Made by a program: the position numbers and the translations under genes
The notes under the pieces: generated by a model
The model's database searches: none
Told to the model about the DNA's origin: nothing
What the model saw: only the letters and a program-made list of their open reading frames with translations
Shown: positions 32,201-44,002 of the stretch, in pieces
How the letters are laid out: the number at the start of each line of letters is the position of its first letter
How positions within the stretch are numbered: position 1 is the stretch's first letter
Origin: Diplocarpon mali
Taxonomy: Eukaryota; Ascomycota; Leotiomycetes; Helotiales; Drepanopezizaceae
NCBI GenBank assembly: GCA_024741835.1
Contig: JAENRP010000136.1
Coordinates: forward strand, 1 to 64,000
Reading direction: 5' to 3'
DNA length: 64,000 nucleotides

Positions 32201-34628
32201 TATTAAAGAGATTATACAAATGATTAAGAAGGAGGAAGAGAAAGCTTAAGATGCTAAGTTAATCGTTAAGAATATAAAAGGAGCTTTAGACAAGCAGCCT
32301 GCGGATAACCTAATAAGAGGTAAGCCTATTAATCTTTTACTAATAAAAGCTCTAAGCTTAGATCTATCGAAGGCTCTTATTCCCTATAAGGCTACTTATA
32401 GCGTTTCTACTTTAGCTACTTAAGAGCAGCTGCCTAGTAGTAAAGGGTTAGACGCTTTAAGACAACTGTTAATAGTTAAAAGGAGCGTTGAAAGCGATAT
32501 TATAAATGCCAGTTCTGCTAAAGAGCGCAATACTAGGCCTTTAGTTGCTATATGGACTGAGCAATCGCAAGGGTAGGAGCAGGCCCCTTAATTACTAGAA
32601 GCTCTACTATAGGCAACTGGTAAAGAAGCACGCTAGCTCTTACTAAAAGCACCGATCGATCGAGAGCTATACTAAGATATTAAAGCTCTTAAGGGTAATA
32701 CCGAAAGAGGGAGCTCTTTAAAACTAATAGAAGCTTAGCTTAAAGTACTTGATATAAGGGCCTTTTAAAAACGCAAGAAGCCTAATAAGGAGTAGGAAAT
32801 GGTACTTATATCGCTCTATAGGTTAAAAAGGAGAAGAGGGAGTAGGAATGCCATATATATAATATATATTAAGGATCTCCTACTAGCCTTCGAAGAACTT
32901 AAAATATATTAGTTAAAGTAGGTAAATAGCTTTATATTAACTTTTTAACTAAGTTAAGAGCTTATGAGAACTGATAAAGAAGAGTATAAAGTGGTATACT
33001 GCGTTATAGCCGCGGTGACTCAATCTAGAAGCTTTAGAGGAAACTCTACCCTTCTAATTCCACTTTAAGATAAGCTTCCTAAAGCGCTAACTTATTAGAA
33101 GGAGCTTGCAAATCACCCTTTTAAAGAGCAATTTAAAGAGGGAGCTAGAACTAAGATTAGGAACCTAGAAGCGCGCAATTGCTAAAGAATGATCGATAGA
33201 AGCAAGGCTACTATAAGGCCTATACTACTAAAGTAGGTCTTTAACTATAAGCTAAACTCCTTTAAGGAGATTAGCCACTTTAGGTCAAGAATAGTAGTAA
33301 AGGGAGATCTTTAGGAGGAAGCTTCTATTTTCTCTACCTATACTGCGACGCTTGCATCGAGATCTTTTTAGGTTATAATAGCAATAGCTACTAAATTCGA
33401 TATAAAGCTCTAATAGTTCGATATTATTAACGCCTTTATAAATACTAAGAGAGACCCTTAGAGCGCGCCAGTTATTTGCTTCTTACTAGATAGTTAGAAG
33501 TAGAAAGATAAGGTAGTAGAGCTCGATCGCGCCTTATACAGCCTTCGAGACTCCTTAGCGCTCTAATACAGGGATTTTACTAGTACTTTAAAGTCTCTAA
33601 AGCTTACCCCTCTTAGTAAGGAGCCTTGCATATTCATTAATAAGGATAGGACTATATTTATAGCCTTCTATATTAATAATATATAAGTAATATACCACTC
33701 CTCTTATATAAAAGAAGCTTAAAAGACTATAGAAGGACTGCGCAAAGCATATAAATTGATAGCTATAGGAGATATTAAATGGTTTTTAAAGATAAGAGTC
33801 TCTTAAGATAGGAAGTAGGGTATAATTACTCTATTTTATAACGCTTATATTAAGAAGATAGTAAAGAGGTTCGGCCTTAATATAGGGCGTTTCCCTAGTA
33901 CGCCGCTCCCCTACTTCGAACTTAAAAAGAATTATAAAACAGCTCCCTACTTAAGAATTAAGGAGTTTTAGGAAAAAGTAGGCTCCGCCTTATATATAGC
34001 TATTATACTACGCCCTAATATAGCATTTGCAATCGCTTAACTATCTCATTTCTATATAAATCTAAGCTCTAAATACCTTAAAGCTATCAATTGGATAATA
34101 TGCTACCTTTTTAATATATACTTCTTAGGAATCACTTATAATCGATTTAATAGATCAAATAACTTAATAGTATCATTAGATACTTCCTTTGCAAATGATC
34201 CAGAGATAAGGCGCTCCTCTTACGGTTTTATTATATTCCTATTTAAAGGAGCAATCGTTTAAAAGGCCTTAAAGCAACTAATAGTTACTACTTCTACTAT
34301 AGAGGCTAAGCTCCTAAGAGTAGCGCATATAGCAAAGGAGATGATAGCTTTAAGAAGGTTCTTTAAGGAAATACAGCTTAAGGTGGAAGCTCTATAGTCT
34401 ATATTTTACAATAATTAATAGATAATACGGCTTATTATAAGAGACTCTTAAAGGATTTCTACAAAGCTTTAACATATTGATATATATAATATATGGCTAT
34501 AATAGGAGCACTAAAAAGGGAGCTTTTAAGTGGCCTATCTCCTTACTAAGGATATATATGCTAATAGCCTTATTAAAAACCTTCCTTAATAAAAGTTCAA
34601 GAGCTTTATTAAGCTTTTGAACCTTTAA
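29247..34628 (+). pseudogene. CopA-2 gag-pol polyprotein
   Basis: This region of 1,794 codons is collinear with CopA-1 gag-pol (1,795), with the start aligned to the same ATA and the stop TAA at 34626-34628. Domains in order are gag (29247 to about 30550), protease near 30705-30740 (D-N-C-A-I-I-H), pre-integrase and integrase core (about 31190-32150), RT (about 33190-34250, Y-x-D-D remnant Y-I-N-N-I near 33670) and RNase H (to D-A-N-S-L-like ending near 34580). Dozens of stops are present. It is useful mainly as the RIP-mutated partner for judging which residues of CopA-1 are ancestral. Confidence 0.9.
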
Positions 34629-34775
34629 GACGCAAGAAATCTAATCGAGAAGCTAGCATTTTAAATGCTTTATAATCCTTTCATATCTCCTTTATAATAG
34701 CAAGTAGGAAGAAAGCGCAAGATAAGGCTCAATTTTCCTTATACTAATATATAGGGAGGCTTAAAACCAACTCCC

Positions 34776-35701
34776 TTAGATAATCAGAACCTCTAATAGT
34801 TCTATAAATAATATAAGGGCGCGTCCCTATTAAGAAGCAACCGACTCCTCTAGTGGCATAGCCTTAGGAGCCGCCTAAGGAGCAACGCCGGGAACAACCA
34901 TAGGTATGCTATAAGCTACCGCAGGGGCAAGAGCCTTAAAAGCCTTTGCAAGGCAGGCGGCAAGGCCAAGAGGTGCCATAATTGGCAGTAGGAGCTCCTA
35001 AGCCACTAGTTCTAAGAAGCTATTAGCTATAGTATAAGAAAGCTTATAATTAATATACCCTTTAACGATACTACCTCCTTTATCTCTCTTTAGCGCGCCT
35101 TCTAAAGCTCCTTTCTTACCTTCCTCTTAGTGGCGGCAAGGCCTTAAATAACTTATTAATGGCAAACCACTTAAAGGGAGCTTGAAAACGTACTATAGCA
35201 TTACTATTATTCTCCTCTAATAAGAATACATAATCTTCCTACGCCTTTAAGGCGCTAATAGGAAGCTCTTAGCACGCGTAGCCTCCTTTTGTATAATAAA
35301 AGTAGCATACTCCTACTATGCTATTAAAGCATACGCCAGCCGACTTCCTAGCTAGGAAGCTTTAAACGCACCCCTTATATAGTATATTCCTTATTAGTCC
35401 TTACTCTAGCTTGCGGCAAGAGGAGGGAGCTGCGGAAGGGACTGCTAGTATTCTAAGAACCACGGCCTAAGGGGTAGCAAGGAGGGGAGGAGGCGCGCTC
35501 CCTCTTAAGGGTATTACTATATCGAACCTTTTAAGCGCATCATTATCCTCTTGCTATCTGCCGCGCTAAGAAGCTTTAAGCTATATTTAAGTATAACGAC
35601 TTTGCTATAAGTCTTTAGCAGGAGTAAGGGAGCATAATTAGGAAGCGTATAGTAGTAGCCTTAGTAGGGCGCTCCTTAAAGTTATTATTACTATTCTCTA
35701 T
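34776..35701 (-). pseudogene. CopA-2 antisense cysteine-cluster gene (degenerate)
   Basis: This is the homologue of the CopA-1 antisense gene, on the strand opposite gag-pol. The start codon is ATA at 35701 (M-E-N-S in CopA-1) and the stop TAA at 34778-34776. Many codons are altered by RIP, but the layout, both candidate introns and the one-base frame offset before exon 3 are the same as in CopA-1. The offset is therefore ancestral, not a lesion of one copy. Confidence 0.65.
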
Positions 35702-36007
35702 TTTTTAAAGTGATTATTTAAAAAAGTATAAGGAAGGAAAGCTTTATAAGGGAAAAACGTATACTTTTATAAGCGCGCTGCCTTTATTGACTTTCCTTTA
35801 TTACCTAATTTAGTTTCTATTCTATAAAAGCTTCCATTCTATAAAGGAAGCACTTAGAACCGCGCTCCCTCTCTCATTTATTATAGCTTTATTAAGCAAT
35901 CTTTATTATTCTAAAAGCTAGGGAGCATAATAAAGGAGTCTTATATACTAGATCTGGCGCTAGTTATAGCTAAGCCTAGCTAAGAGCTGCTTCTTACCTA
36001 AGGGGTG

Positions 36008-36178
36008 TATTGCGCTATAAGGAGCCTTAGGCGCTAAGGCTCTAAGGACTGGCTTATGTAATATACTCCTAAAGTGGCCACGGAGCACTTCTATAAAAGG
36101 AGCTCAGATATACAGTTAGAGTAGAATTTTATAAGCTTCTGCCAACACTGAGAATCCACCTTTAAATACAGCACAATA
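36008..36178 (+). repeat. CopA-2 3' LTR
   Basis: 171 bp, ending CAGCACAATA, followed by CTTTA at 36179-36183. Confidence 0.92.
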
Positions 36179-36183
36179 CTTTA

Positions 36184-36238
36184 TAATAATGGATCCCTTT
36201 GCTTTTAACGCTTTTGAAGAATCGTTTAATATCTATTA
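36184..36238 (+). pseudogene. CopB gag/protease linker (second segment)
   Basis: This is 55 bp of CopB coding sequence trapped between CopA-2 and GypD. It reads M-D-P-F-A-F-N-A-F-E-E-S-F-N-I in the CopB frame. It ends with TATTA (36234-36238), the left duplication of GypD. Confidence 0.85.
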
Positions 36239-36487
36239 TGTTACGACTTGCTCTGGAGCGTATAGTGGGTCGATAATCGAACGCTGACTGTATTACCTCA
36301 AGAGGTATGCTATATAATAAGAAGAAAAGATAAAGGAGAGAGAGTCTTTAGTAGAGCTCCTTTAGAATAAGTATAGGTGCTTCGCTAGCATATATATAAT
36401 CCAGCCACCTTACTACCTTAGCGTGCACCTGACTTTATACACCTAACCGATATATAATATAACCGTGCATATAATATGGCTATAATA
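36239..36487 (-). repeat. GypD 3' LTR
   Basis: 249 bp. It starts TGTTACGACT on the plus strand and ends GGCTATAATA (a RIP form of GGCCGTAACA seen in the other LTR). Confidence 0.93.
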
Positions 36488-36502
36488 CTACCCTCCCCCT
36501 TT
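36488..36502 (-). other. GypD polypurine tract
   Basis: On the element strand AAAGGGGGAGGGTAG directly precedes the 3' LTR. It is the expected primer for plus-strand DNA synthesis. The same 15 bases precede the GypE 3' LTR. It is also the end of pol, reading K-G-G-G-stop. Confidence 0.9.
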
Positions 36503-36506
36503 GAAA

Positions 36507-36524
36507 AACTGCGCCTGCGCAGTT
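36507..36524 (-). other. Hairpin next to the GypD polypurine tract
   Basis: AACTGCGC and GCGCAGTT are perfect 8-bp arms separated by 2 nt, 5 nt from the polypurine tract. GypE has an unrelated hairpin in the same place. Confidence 0.7.
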
Positions 36525-38144
36525 ATATCTATAGGCGTATTATCCTCTAGGTCCTTATAATCGTCAACTCTATTATTATATGACCTAAGCCAGCTTAATA
36601 GCGCCCTTAATGGCCCTTTAGCCTAAACGTTTTTTAAATAGAAATCTCGAATAGCATACGGCGCTATTATAGTATTAGAGCATAGGTACTATTCAAGGTC
36701 TTTATCAGCTCCTTTTCACTTAATCTAATATTCGAGCTTTTAAGCTCGAATATAAGATCCAATTATTACTTCTATCTCCCACTCCTCCTATTCTAATAGC
36801 ACTTTAATTAGGGTAGGAGGTTCCTAAACTTATCCTAGCAAAGGGTTAGGAACGTATTTACGCAGTAAGTGCAAGTGGAAAACAGGGTAGATCGAATGGA
36901 GCAAATCAGGCAATTATAGCTTCTAGCTTTCTCCTAGCTTTTTTAGTACTTTTACTAGGCCGTACTACTTATTAAAGAGTTTCTAGCTCGGCCGATCGAG
37001 CTTCCAGTTTTTAGTACTAATTAGTATATCATCTCTTATAGTTTAATCAACTGGCTAGCAGTAGAGGTTTACGAGCCGTTTCATTTTAGCCTATTATACT
37101 TAGAGAGATGATTAAGCGAATTAGACTACTTTTTAAGCTCTAGTAGCTATATAAAGCGCCGTTTTATAATTTACTCTCTTAATTGCTATTTATAAGGGCT
37201 TTAGGTTAATTAAATTCCAAAAGGAGCGAGCTTTATAGCCGTTTAGCACTTAAAAAGGGGAAATTTGCCTTAGCGATTTATAAGGCAAGGTTAATTAGGC
37301 AATATCTATTAAAGGTAAGAGACGACTTTAATTGTTTTAATAGTATAAGTAGAACGGTCTAAGGCATTATTTTAAGTACTAGTTTATAATCTTAGTTTAG
37401 CTATCGACGTTAGGGTTATAAGCTATAGTTAGCTTAACCTTTATACTTAGTATCTAATAGAGTTTTTTCTAAAAGGCAGAGACGAATTAGGCGCCTCTAT
37501 CTAATAGAATCGAGTTAGGTATACCGAAATGGCATATCTAGTAAATTAAAAACAACTTTATAAGGCCTTTTGCATCAATCGTCTTATAGTATAGGATCGA
37601 TACTGCCTTCTTTAACAATCGGTCTATTATTACTAGTGTAAAGTCGTAGCTAAGTTCGTTAAGCGGAAGCTTTATAAAATCCATTATTAAGTATTAGTAA
37701 GCTTGTTTAAGAATTAGCAAGGGTTATAAGAAACCGGGGGTCTTATTATAATAAGCTTTCATTCTCAAATAATAATAGTTCTAGATATAAGTGCTAACGT
37801 TGCTACCAAGGCTTTTCTAGTAGTATTTTCTTCCTATTAAAAGTCTTATTTTCCCAATTCCAGCGTATGCGACGCAAGGTTACTTATATATATAACGAAT
37901 TAGGGCTATCTGCAGTTCAAGAGGTTAGGATAGTATAATAAGTCTACCTTAAAAGAAGAGTTTGCCTTAGCTGAGTTTGTAGTTAAGGCTATGGCTCTGC
38001 GCCTTGTCTTAGAACTTCTATAGCTTAAGAGAGGTCTTATTAGCTTAAATGACCTTATCGATAATGTAATAGTTCGCTATATTATACTTGACCTTAGACA
38101 TTAGGTCGGCAGGTGCCTCTATTAGTAAGATGGGCATAATCGTT

Positions 38145-38167
38145 ACTTATAGGCCGGGCCCAGGAGT
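38145..38167 (-). repeat. 23-bp palindromic repeat in GypD pol
   Basis: It aligns over 23 bp with the Gyp15 repeat. On the coding strand its first bases are ACTCCTGGG and the centre is CCCGG. It lies between RNase H and integrase, the same interval as site 5 in Gyp15. Confidence 0.75.
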
Positions 38168-40031
38168 GGAATTGCCTCTAGTAGCAAGTACTTCTATAAA
38201 GAGCTTATCGTTAGGTAAGAGCTACTAGTAGTATAAAGCTCATTTCTTAGCCTTAAGAGGGGTTAGCTCCTAGTCTCAATATAAGAGTATATCAGCCAGC
38301 GTATTCGTTATACTTATTCGGTATATAATAAGAAAGTTAAAGTTAGCGAAGAACTCCGCCTAGCGAGCCTATTAGGCTATTAAGTCCTTAGTTATTATAA
38401 AGTACTTAAGGGCTTTATAATCTATATATATATGCACTATTTTCTAAGCCTTAAGTAGCTCTGCCTTATACTAGTAGAACGATTTAAAAATCGCTAGGAG
38501 CTCCTTATTATAAATAGGGTAATTCAGCTCGGCGTCATTTATAGTCTTCGAGAAGTACCCGATTAAGTGGTAGTTCTTATCTTTCTAAAGTTAAGAGAGT
38601 ACGCTAGTAACTACTCTATTAGAGGCGTCGGTCTTAAGCCTTATCTGCTTCTAAGGGTAATAGTAGCATAAGATCAAGGTCGTTTAAAGGCTTAAGCGCA
38701 GAGCTTCTTAAGCTTCCTTATAAGTATTGTTAAAGTTAAAAGGAACGTTTCTTATAAGAGCTATTAAAGGTCGGCAGATACGATTATAGCCTTTAATAAA
38801 CCTTTAATAGAAGTTATAGAACCCTAGGAAGCTCTATACGCTATATACATTCTTAGTATATTTCTACTCCTAAATGACTAAGACCTTATTAAGGTTTACC
38901 TCAATTTTATAAACTCTAATAATAAACCCTAGGAACTTAGTCTTAATAACCTTAAACTCGCTTTTCTTAATATCTACTTAAAGGCTATAGCGTTAAAGAA
39001 TTCCTAAGATCTTCTTAATATGAATCTTATAGTTAAGGGAGTTTTTTAAGTAGATTAAAATATTATTTAAGTAAGTAGAGTAGAAATCGTTAAGGTAGTT
39101 AAGGAAAATATCATTAATAAACCTTTAAAAGGTAGCAGGCCTATTTATCAGCCCAAATGGCAAGACCTTGTATTTATAAGTCCTATAACGCGTGCGGAAG
39201 GTAGTTAGGTCCTTAGTGTTAGCTAATATGCAGATATAGTAGAAGGCTTATTATATATCGATTTTTATAAAGATATAAGCTTTCGATATATATACTATTA
39301 TCTTATTAATAAGTGGAATCGAATAGGGGTCTTTCTTTATTAGGGCATTCAGTTTCCGATAATCGACGCATAAACATAAGGAGCTATTAGCTTTCCTAAT
39401 AAAGAGGATTAGGGCTACCTAAGGGGAACTCGAAGCTTTGATAAATCCTTTATATAGGTTCTTAAGAATATAGCTCTTAACCTCTAAGAGCTATTCGTCG
39501 GTAAGGCGGCAGAGGGGTTCGATTATTAAGTTATTCTCGCCTATTAGCTCGATTTTATAATCTACCCCTAGCCTAGGTTCCAGCAGTTAATTAAAGGCCT
39601 AGCGATTAAAGACGTTTTTAAACTTAGTATATTAAGGCAAGAGCTTCTAGTCTATTAGCTTATTATTGCTCTTATACTTAGCTTGCAGTGCCGAACTAAG
39701 GCCAAGGGAGCTAATTTCAACTTGCCTAGCCGATTCTCGGCGATTGATCTCTTAATTTAGATTATAAATTAAGCTTATAAATATAAACTCTTTAGGCGCT
39801 AGTTCCTAAGTTTATATAACTCGCCTTACTTTAGTTATAAAGTAGTAGTAAAGGGCACCGATCGCTAAGACTGAGATTAAGCTGATTTAGTAAGCCATTT
39901 TTAAAGGAGCGTTTCTCTTTATTAAAAGAGGGAGCAAGGGGTTTAGTATTCCTAGTAAGGCCTTCTTTATATAATTCAAATCTCTTTTTAAGTCTTTAAA
40001 GAAACTGCTATCCTTAAGTCTATAAGAGGCT

Positions 40032-40144
40032 ACTTGCAGGCTAGGACTAGGAGTGGAATTCAAGTTTGCAGTTTTCACTCGTAAGCTAGGACTAAAAGTA
40101 GGATTCGAGTTTGCAGATTTCACTTGCGGGCTAGGACTAGGAGT
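40032..40144 (-). repeat. Tandem array of three 23-bp palindromic repeats (45-bp period)
   Basis: Repeats at 40032-40054, 40077-40099 and 40122-40144 are spaced exactly 45 bp apart, so 15 residues are tandemly repeated in the GypD frame. On the minus strand they read N-S-T-P-S-P-S-L-Q-V and close variants. The array lies between protease and RT. Confidence 0.9.
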
Positions 40145-41893
40145 AGAATTCAAGTTATTACTTACTAGCACTAAGAGCTAGGCTTAGGCCATTCTTAAGT
40201 CTTTGTCCTTAGCATCTATTATAGCTATTTTACAATCGACGTCTTATTAAGCTATTAAGGGTCTTATTAGCTATAAGAGATCGATTAGTATGCATCGATT
40301 AAAGTAGGAGACAATAGGCATATCCTTAAGCTAAGAGATACTATTTTTCCCCTTTCTATAAGACTATTTAAGGTTATAATGCTTTAGGAACTTCCTACTA
40401 ATTAAAACGTCAGTTGCTCTTAAACTTATAATTAGGAAAGGGAAGTTGATTTATCGCCTATTAATTATAAAGGTAAGTAAGATAGCAAATCGAATAGTTT
40501 CTCCCTTAAGGCTATTATAACCAATAGGGATAATCAGTTTAAGCAGTTTAATAAACTTTACCCTAAGTCTTTAAGAGAGCTAGTATATTAGAGATATTTT
40601 AATAATACCGAAAATATTAGCTCTACTATTAATATAAGTAACTATTTTAATAAATAATTCATTTTAAGCTAATTCTATAGGAATTAAGAATTAGCGGCCG
40701 CCTATTAATAGGCGGGAATCAAAATCCAAGTCTCTTTATAAATTATAACCTATACTATAGTAGGAGTCTTTGCTATAGCTTAGCAGTTTCCTAATAGCAG
40801 GTCGTTTTCCATCTTAACTTTAGCTATTATAAACTCGCCCTACTTCTTTAGCTTTAGGCAATCTGTTATATAATAACTAAGGGCTTTGCAGTTATAGTAA
40901 AGATTAGATAATAGTTTTAAGCTAGTAGACCTTTCTTAATAAGTTGCTAGTAAAAGGGAATAAGTGCAGGGAGCTAAGGAGGTAGCTATAGCAGTAGGTC
41001 TTTATAACTCCCTTTTCAATATGCTAAGGACGCGGTCCTTCAAAGGGGAGAATGCAATAGCAAGGGCGACTTATCAAGTATTATAAGCCTCTTCTTACTT
41101 AATATTATAAGTCTCGCAGTCCGTAATAGCTAAGAACTCATTTAAAGTAGTATAATTATTATTCATTTTATACTTCTCTACTTAAAGGTTATTCTTTAAG
41201 GCTAAGGAGACCTTTTTATAAATGTTATCGAACTAGCAAGACTAATCGATCTTTTTAATTATAGTAAAGGTAACGAACTTAAATCGGAACTTATTATATA
41301 ATAATAAACCTATAGTTAGCTTACTATATTTAAGCTTAGCGGACTAAATATAGTTATAGTTAAAGAACCTTTAATCTAAGACCTTAAGGATATTAATAGT
41401 ATATATAAACTTATTAGTAAAGATAGGATCTATATATTATAAGATTAAGTTTTAAGCTTTACCTATTATATACTTAAAGTAAGTAGTAATCTAGTCCTCT
41501 CTTAAAGTAAAGTTGCTTAAGTACTTTTAAATAAATACCTTTATAGCTATCTTCCAAGCGTTATAGGTAATTTCGCCCTAGTAGTTACTAAAATAGGTTT
41601 AAGGGTACTTGATCTAATAGGGGTTGATAGCTAAGACTAAAGGTCAGATGATTAAAAGGTAGTAGTCTAAGAGAGGCAGTAAGTCGGTAGTAAAGGACCG
41701 AGTATTCTAAAGGCTAGCACTTAAGGAAGAAAGGGCAATAGCATTATTTTAAAAAGCAGCGGCTATAGCAGCGCTAATAAAGTTTGCGATTTCGGCTTAC
41801 TAAGCAGCTAAGAAGAAAGGGGCTGATATAGTAAGAGTAGACGATAGTTCTTCCTTAACTTCAATCGATAGAAAGGGAGTATTCTAAGAATCT

Positions 41894-41916
41894 ACTCGCA
41901 GTCTAGGCCTAAGAGT
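41894..41916 (-). repeat. 23-bp palindromic repeat in GypD gag
   Basis: ACTCGCAG is intact on the plus strand. On the gag strand it reads F-T-L-R-P-R-L-R-V-D. Confidence 0.85.
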
Positions 41917-42114
41917 AAAATCAGTATTAAGGGAGGTTTCTTCTTAAGTAGGCTTAAGAGAGGGAATATCTCTAGGACTATGGTTAGTAGTAAAGCCTAT
42001 AGAACTAGTAGAACTAGTAGTAGTAAGGCCTATAGAACTGGTAGCAGTAAGACCTAGTAGTAGAGGTGCAGTTAACCTTTTGCTTCTCTTAAGTAGTATA
42101 AGATTAAAGGTCAT

Positions 42115-43093
42115 AAGTACTAACTCTCTTTATATTATCTAGTTTAATTTAAAGGGACCTAATACTAAATAGTAACCTATTTAAAAGGGGAAAGATTAGT
42201 ATAAGCGGAGCTGTATACGTTCTTAAAGCCTTCTAATAGAGTATATATTAAGGTATTATAGGTTTATAGATCTTAAGAAAGAAGGTTTTACTTTAAGATC
42301 ACGTCTCTTTACTAATTAGGAGTTATAATAAGGTTACCTAAGAGTGCAGTGCAAATCTAGGGAAGTAGGGTCCAAGGATCCAAAGCTTATTACTCTACTA
42401 AAGTTGACCTAGTCTCTAATAGTATAGTATAACCTACTAAGGCTGACTAAGTCTCTATATATATATATAGGTATAAGTCCTTTAGTTTCGTACCTAAGTG
42501 TTTTAAAGGAAGGAGTAAGGAGCTTTAAAGAGGTAAGGAGCTTTAAGGAGTATAAGAAGAGTTGTTAATAAGTATAGGTCAATAGGGAGTATAAAGAAGG
42601 TCGATGACTTATTCGCAAGGAGGGTTCTTTAAAGAGTCGAGTTATATTTAAGGGAAGGAAGGAGTAAGGAGCTTTAAAGAGTAAAAGGAAAGTTATTAAT
42701 AAGTATAGGTCGATATATTATAGAGTATTTATAAGGGAGGGAGAGAGTTAAGAAGAGAAAAGTTATTATACTACTCTAGGCAGTAGCCTACGCTAGCGAA
42801 GCGAGGGCATAGTGAATAATTTTTTCAAATTGAAATTAAAGGTGAAATTCTATTTGCCAAATAGAGGAGGTAAGGGGTCGAAAAAACGAGCTAATCTTAT
42901 ATTTAAAGGTTGTTTTTCAGCTTTCTTTAAAAACTAGATTAATAAGATCTAAGCGCTATATATAAGTTGCTTAAGGCAGTTTATAATAGAAGTTGAGATT
43001 AAGAGATTAAGTTACTTAAGGCAGTTCGAAATAACAATTCTAAAAGGGGTCGATATTAAGCTTCTTAGCAAAGGTTAAGTAGATCTTTTCTTA
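42115..43093 (-). other. GypD untranslated leader with direct repeats
   Basis: This is about 980 bp between the 5' LTR and gag. It contains two copies of a purine-rich segment beginning GGAAGGAGTAAGGAGC (42508 and 42657, about 149 bp apart), each followed by a TTAATAAGTATAGGTC block. No reading frame is supported. The repeats could serve packaging or regulation; that is speculation. Confidence 0.65.
42508..42714 (-). repeat. Direct repeat pair in the GypD leader
   Basis: The two repeats start at 42508 and 42657. A weaker extra half copy begins at about 42533 (GGTAAGGAGCTTTAA). Confidence 0.7.
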
Positions 43094-43342
43094 TATTATA
43101 ACTTGCTTTAGAGCATATAGTAGGTCGATAATCGAACGCTAACTGTATTACCTTAAGAGGTACGCTATATAGTAAGAAGAAAAGATAAAGGAGAGAGAGT
43201 CTCTAGTAGAGCTCCTCTAGAATAAGTATAGGTGCTTCGCTAGCATGCATATGATCCAGCTACCTTACTACCTTAGCGTGCACCTGACTTTGTGCACCTG
43301 ACCGATACGTGATATAACCGTGCACGTAATACGGCCGTAACA
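43094..43342 (-). repeat. GypD 5' LTR
   Basis: 249 bp ending GGCCGTAACA on the plus strand, followed by TATTA at 43343-43347. Confidence 0.93.
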
Positions 43343-43347
43343 TATTA

Positions 43348-43756
43348 CCTCTTTAAGCTAAAACGCCACCCGCTCTCCTTAAGTACGCTCTTTAATAACT
43401 GCGCAGTTACTTATATTATTAATTTAAAGGATTTACTTATTATAAGCACTTTTAAGCCTTTTAATAACTTATAATAATATATTAAAGTAGGTACTTTAAG
43501 ACTCCTAATTATTAAGAGAGGTAATAGATATATAGCAGACTCTCTTTTATAATATAATAGCTCTCCTATAGGAATAATGCTGCGTAATATTGCTATTATA
43601 AAGGAGTTTACTACTAATATTATCTTAAAGAGGCTCCTTATAGATAAGGGTTTTTAATACTTTAGGGTAGACCTTACTTTATACTTTAAGAGCATTAGAG
43701 ATTCTATAAAGCGAGCTTAATTAAAGCGTTATTATAATCTCGTTTTCTTTAAATAT
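43348..43756 (+). pseudogene. CopB protease region (third segment)
   Basis: This continues the CopB frame after GypD. The protease remnant F-N-N-C-A-V-T-Y-I-I-N (near 43392-43424) aligns with D-N-C-A-A-T-H-L-I-N of CopA. It is followed by A-I-I-K-E-F-T-T-N-I-I (CopA: A-L-V-D-R-F-N-V-N-I-I) and ends N-L-V-F-F-K-Y. AATAT at 43752-43756 is the left duplication of Gyp15-4, and the frame resumes at 59519 with K-P-I-N-Y. Confidence 0.88.
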
Positions 43757-44002
43757 TATAGAGACCTAAGATGGATAGGTCTTATGATATATATTATATA
43801 ATTAGTATAGGACAGTAGGAGGATAAAAGGGCCACCTTCTATATATAGAGATAGCGCGCGTTGCTATAAGTACTAAATATATCCTATACTTGGGACTTAT
43901 TCTTAATATCTTGTCTAAGAGAGCCTGCTTATAGTACTTTCTCCTTTTGTTTTTAGGTCTTCCCTTAGGCCTATTCTTGTATTATCTCCCTTTTATTTTA
44001 TA
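43757..44002 (+). repeat. Gyp15-4 5' LTR
   Basis: 246 bp, starting TATAGAGACC. It includes the short AT palindrome around 43788-43802. Confidence 0.92.

Larger units (their letters stand above)
28958..36178 (+). mobile_element. CopA-2: complete Ty1/Copia element, heavily RIP-mutated
   Basis: This 7,221-bp element has 171-bp LTRs (28958-29128 and 36008-36178) and the perfect duplication CTTTA (28953-28957 and 36179-36183). It is the same family as CopA-1 in opposite orientation. It is inserted in CopB gag. CAA/CAG/TGG to TAA/TAG changes are far denser than in CopA-1, so it is older or was more exposed to RIP. Confidence 0.95.
36488..42114 (-). pseudogene. GypD gag and pol with chromodomain
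   Basis: Gag starts at ATG 42114 (MTFNLILLKRSKRL) and runs to about 40850, with a zinc-knuckle remnant (Y-N-C-K-A-L-x-Y-Y-I-T-D-C). Pol is in another frame. Its protease is near 40630 (I-N-S-R-A-N, a RIP form of V-D-S-G-A-N). RT spans about 39600-38850, with PFGLINRPATF and Y-L-N-N-I-L-I-Y at 39072-39043, a RIP form of Y-L-D-D-I-L-I-Y. RNase H spans about 38600-38250. The integrase core (about 37700-37250) shows M-D-F-I-K-L-P, D-R-G-A and a C-terminal N-Q-Y-L-K. The chromodomain is at about 36800-36620 (remnant Y-x-I-K-x-K-G...L-E-x-Y and A-P-Y-A-I-R-D-F-Y). It stops in the polypurine tract at 36490-36488. Chromodomains of this class bind methylated H3K9 in known chromoviruses, which fits insertion into a silent nest. 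Confidence 0.88.
36239..43342 (-). mobile_element. GypD: complete chromodomain Ty3/Gypsy element
   Basis: This 7,104-bp element has 249-bp LTRs (36239-36487 and 43094-43342) and the perfect duplication TATTA (36234-36238 and 43343-43347). Coding is on the minus strand, so the 5' LTR is on the right. The order is leader with direct repeats, gag, protease, RT, RNase H, integrase, chromodomain, polypurine tract, 3' LTR. It is a chromovirus by its integrase-linked chromodomain, and is heavily RIP-mutated. Confidence 0.95.

Noticed and set aside
40032..40144. Three evenly spaced short repeats as a CRISPR array
   Set aside because: The organism is a fungus, the units are in frame inside a Gypsy coding region, and the spacers are themselves repeats.
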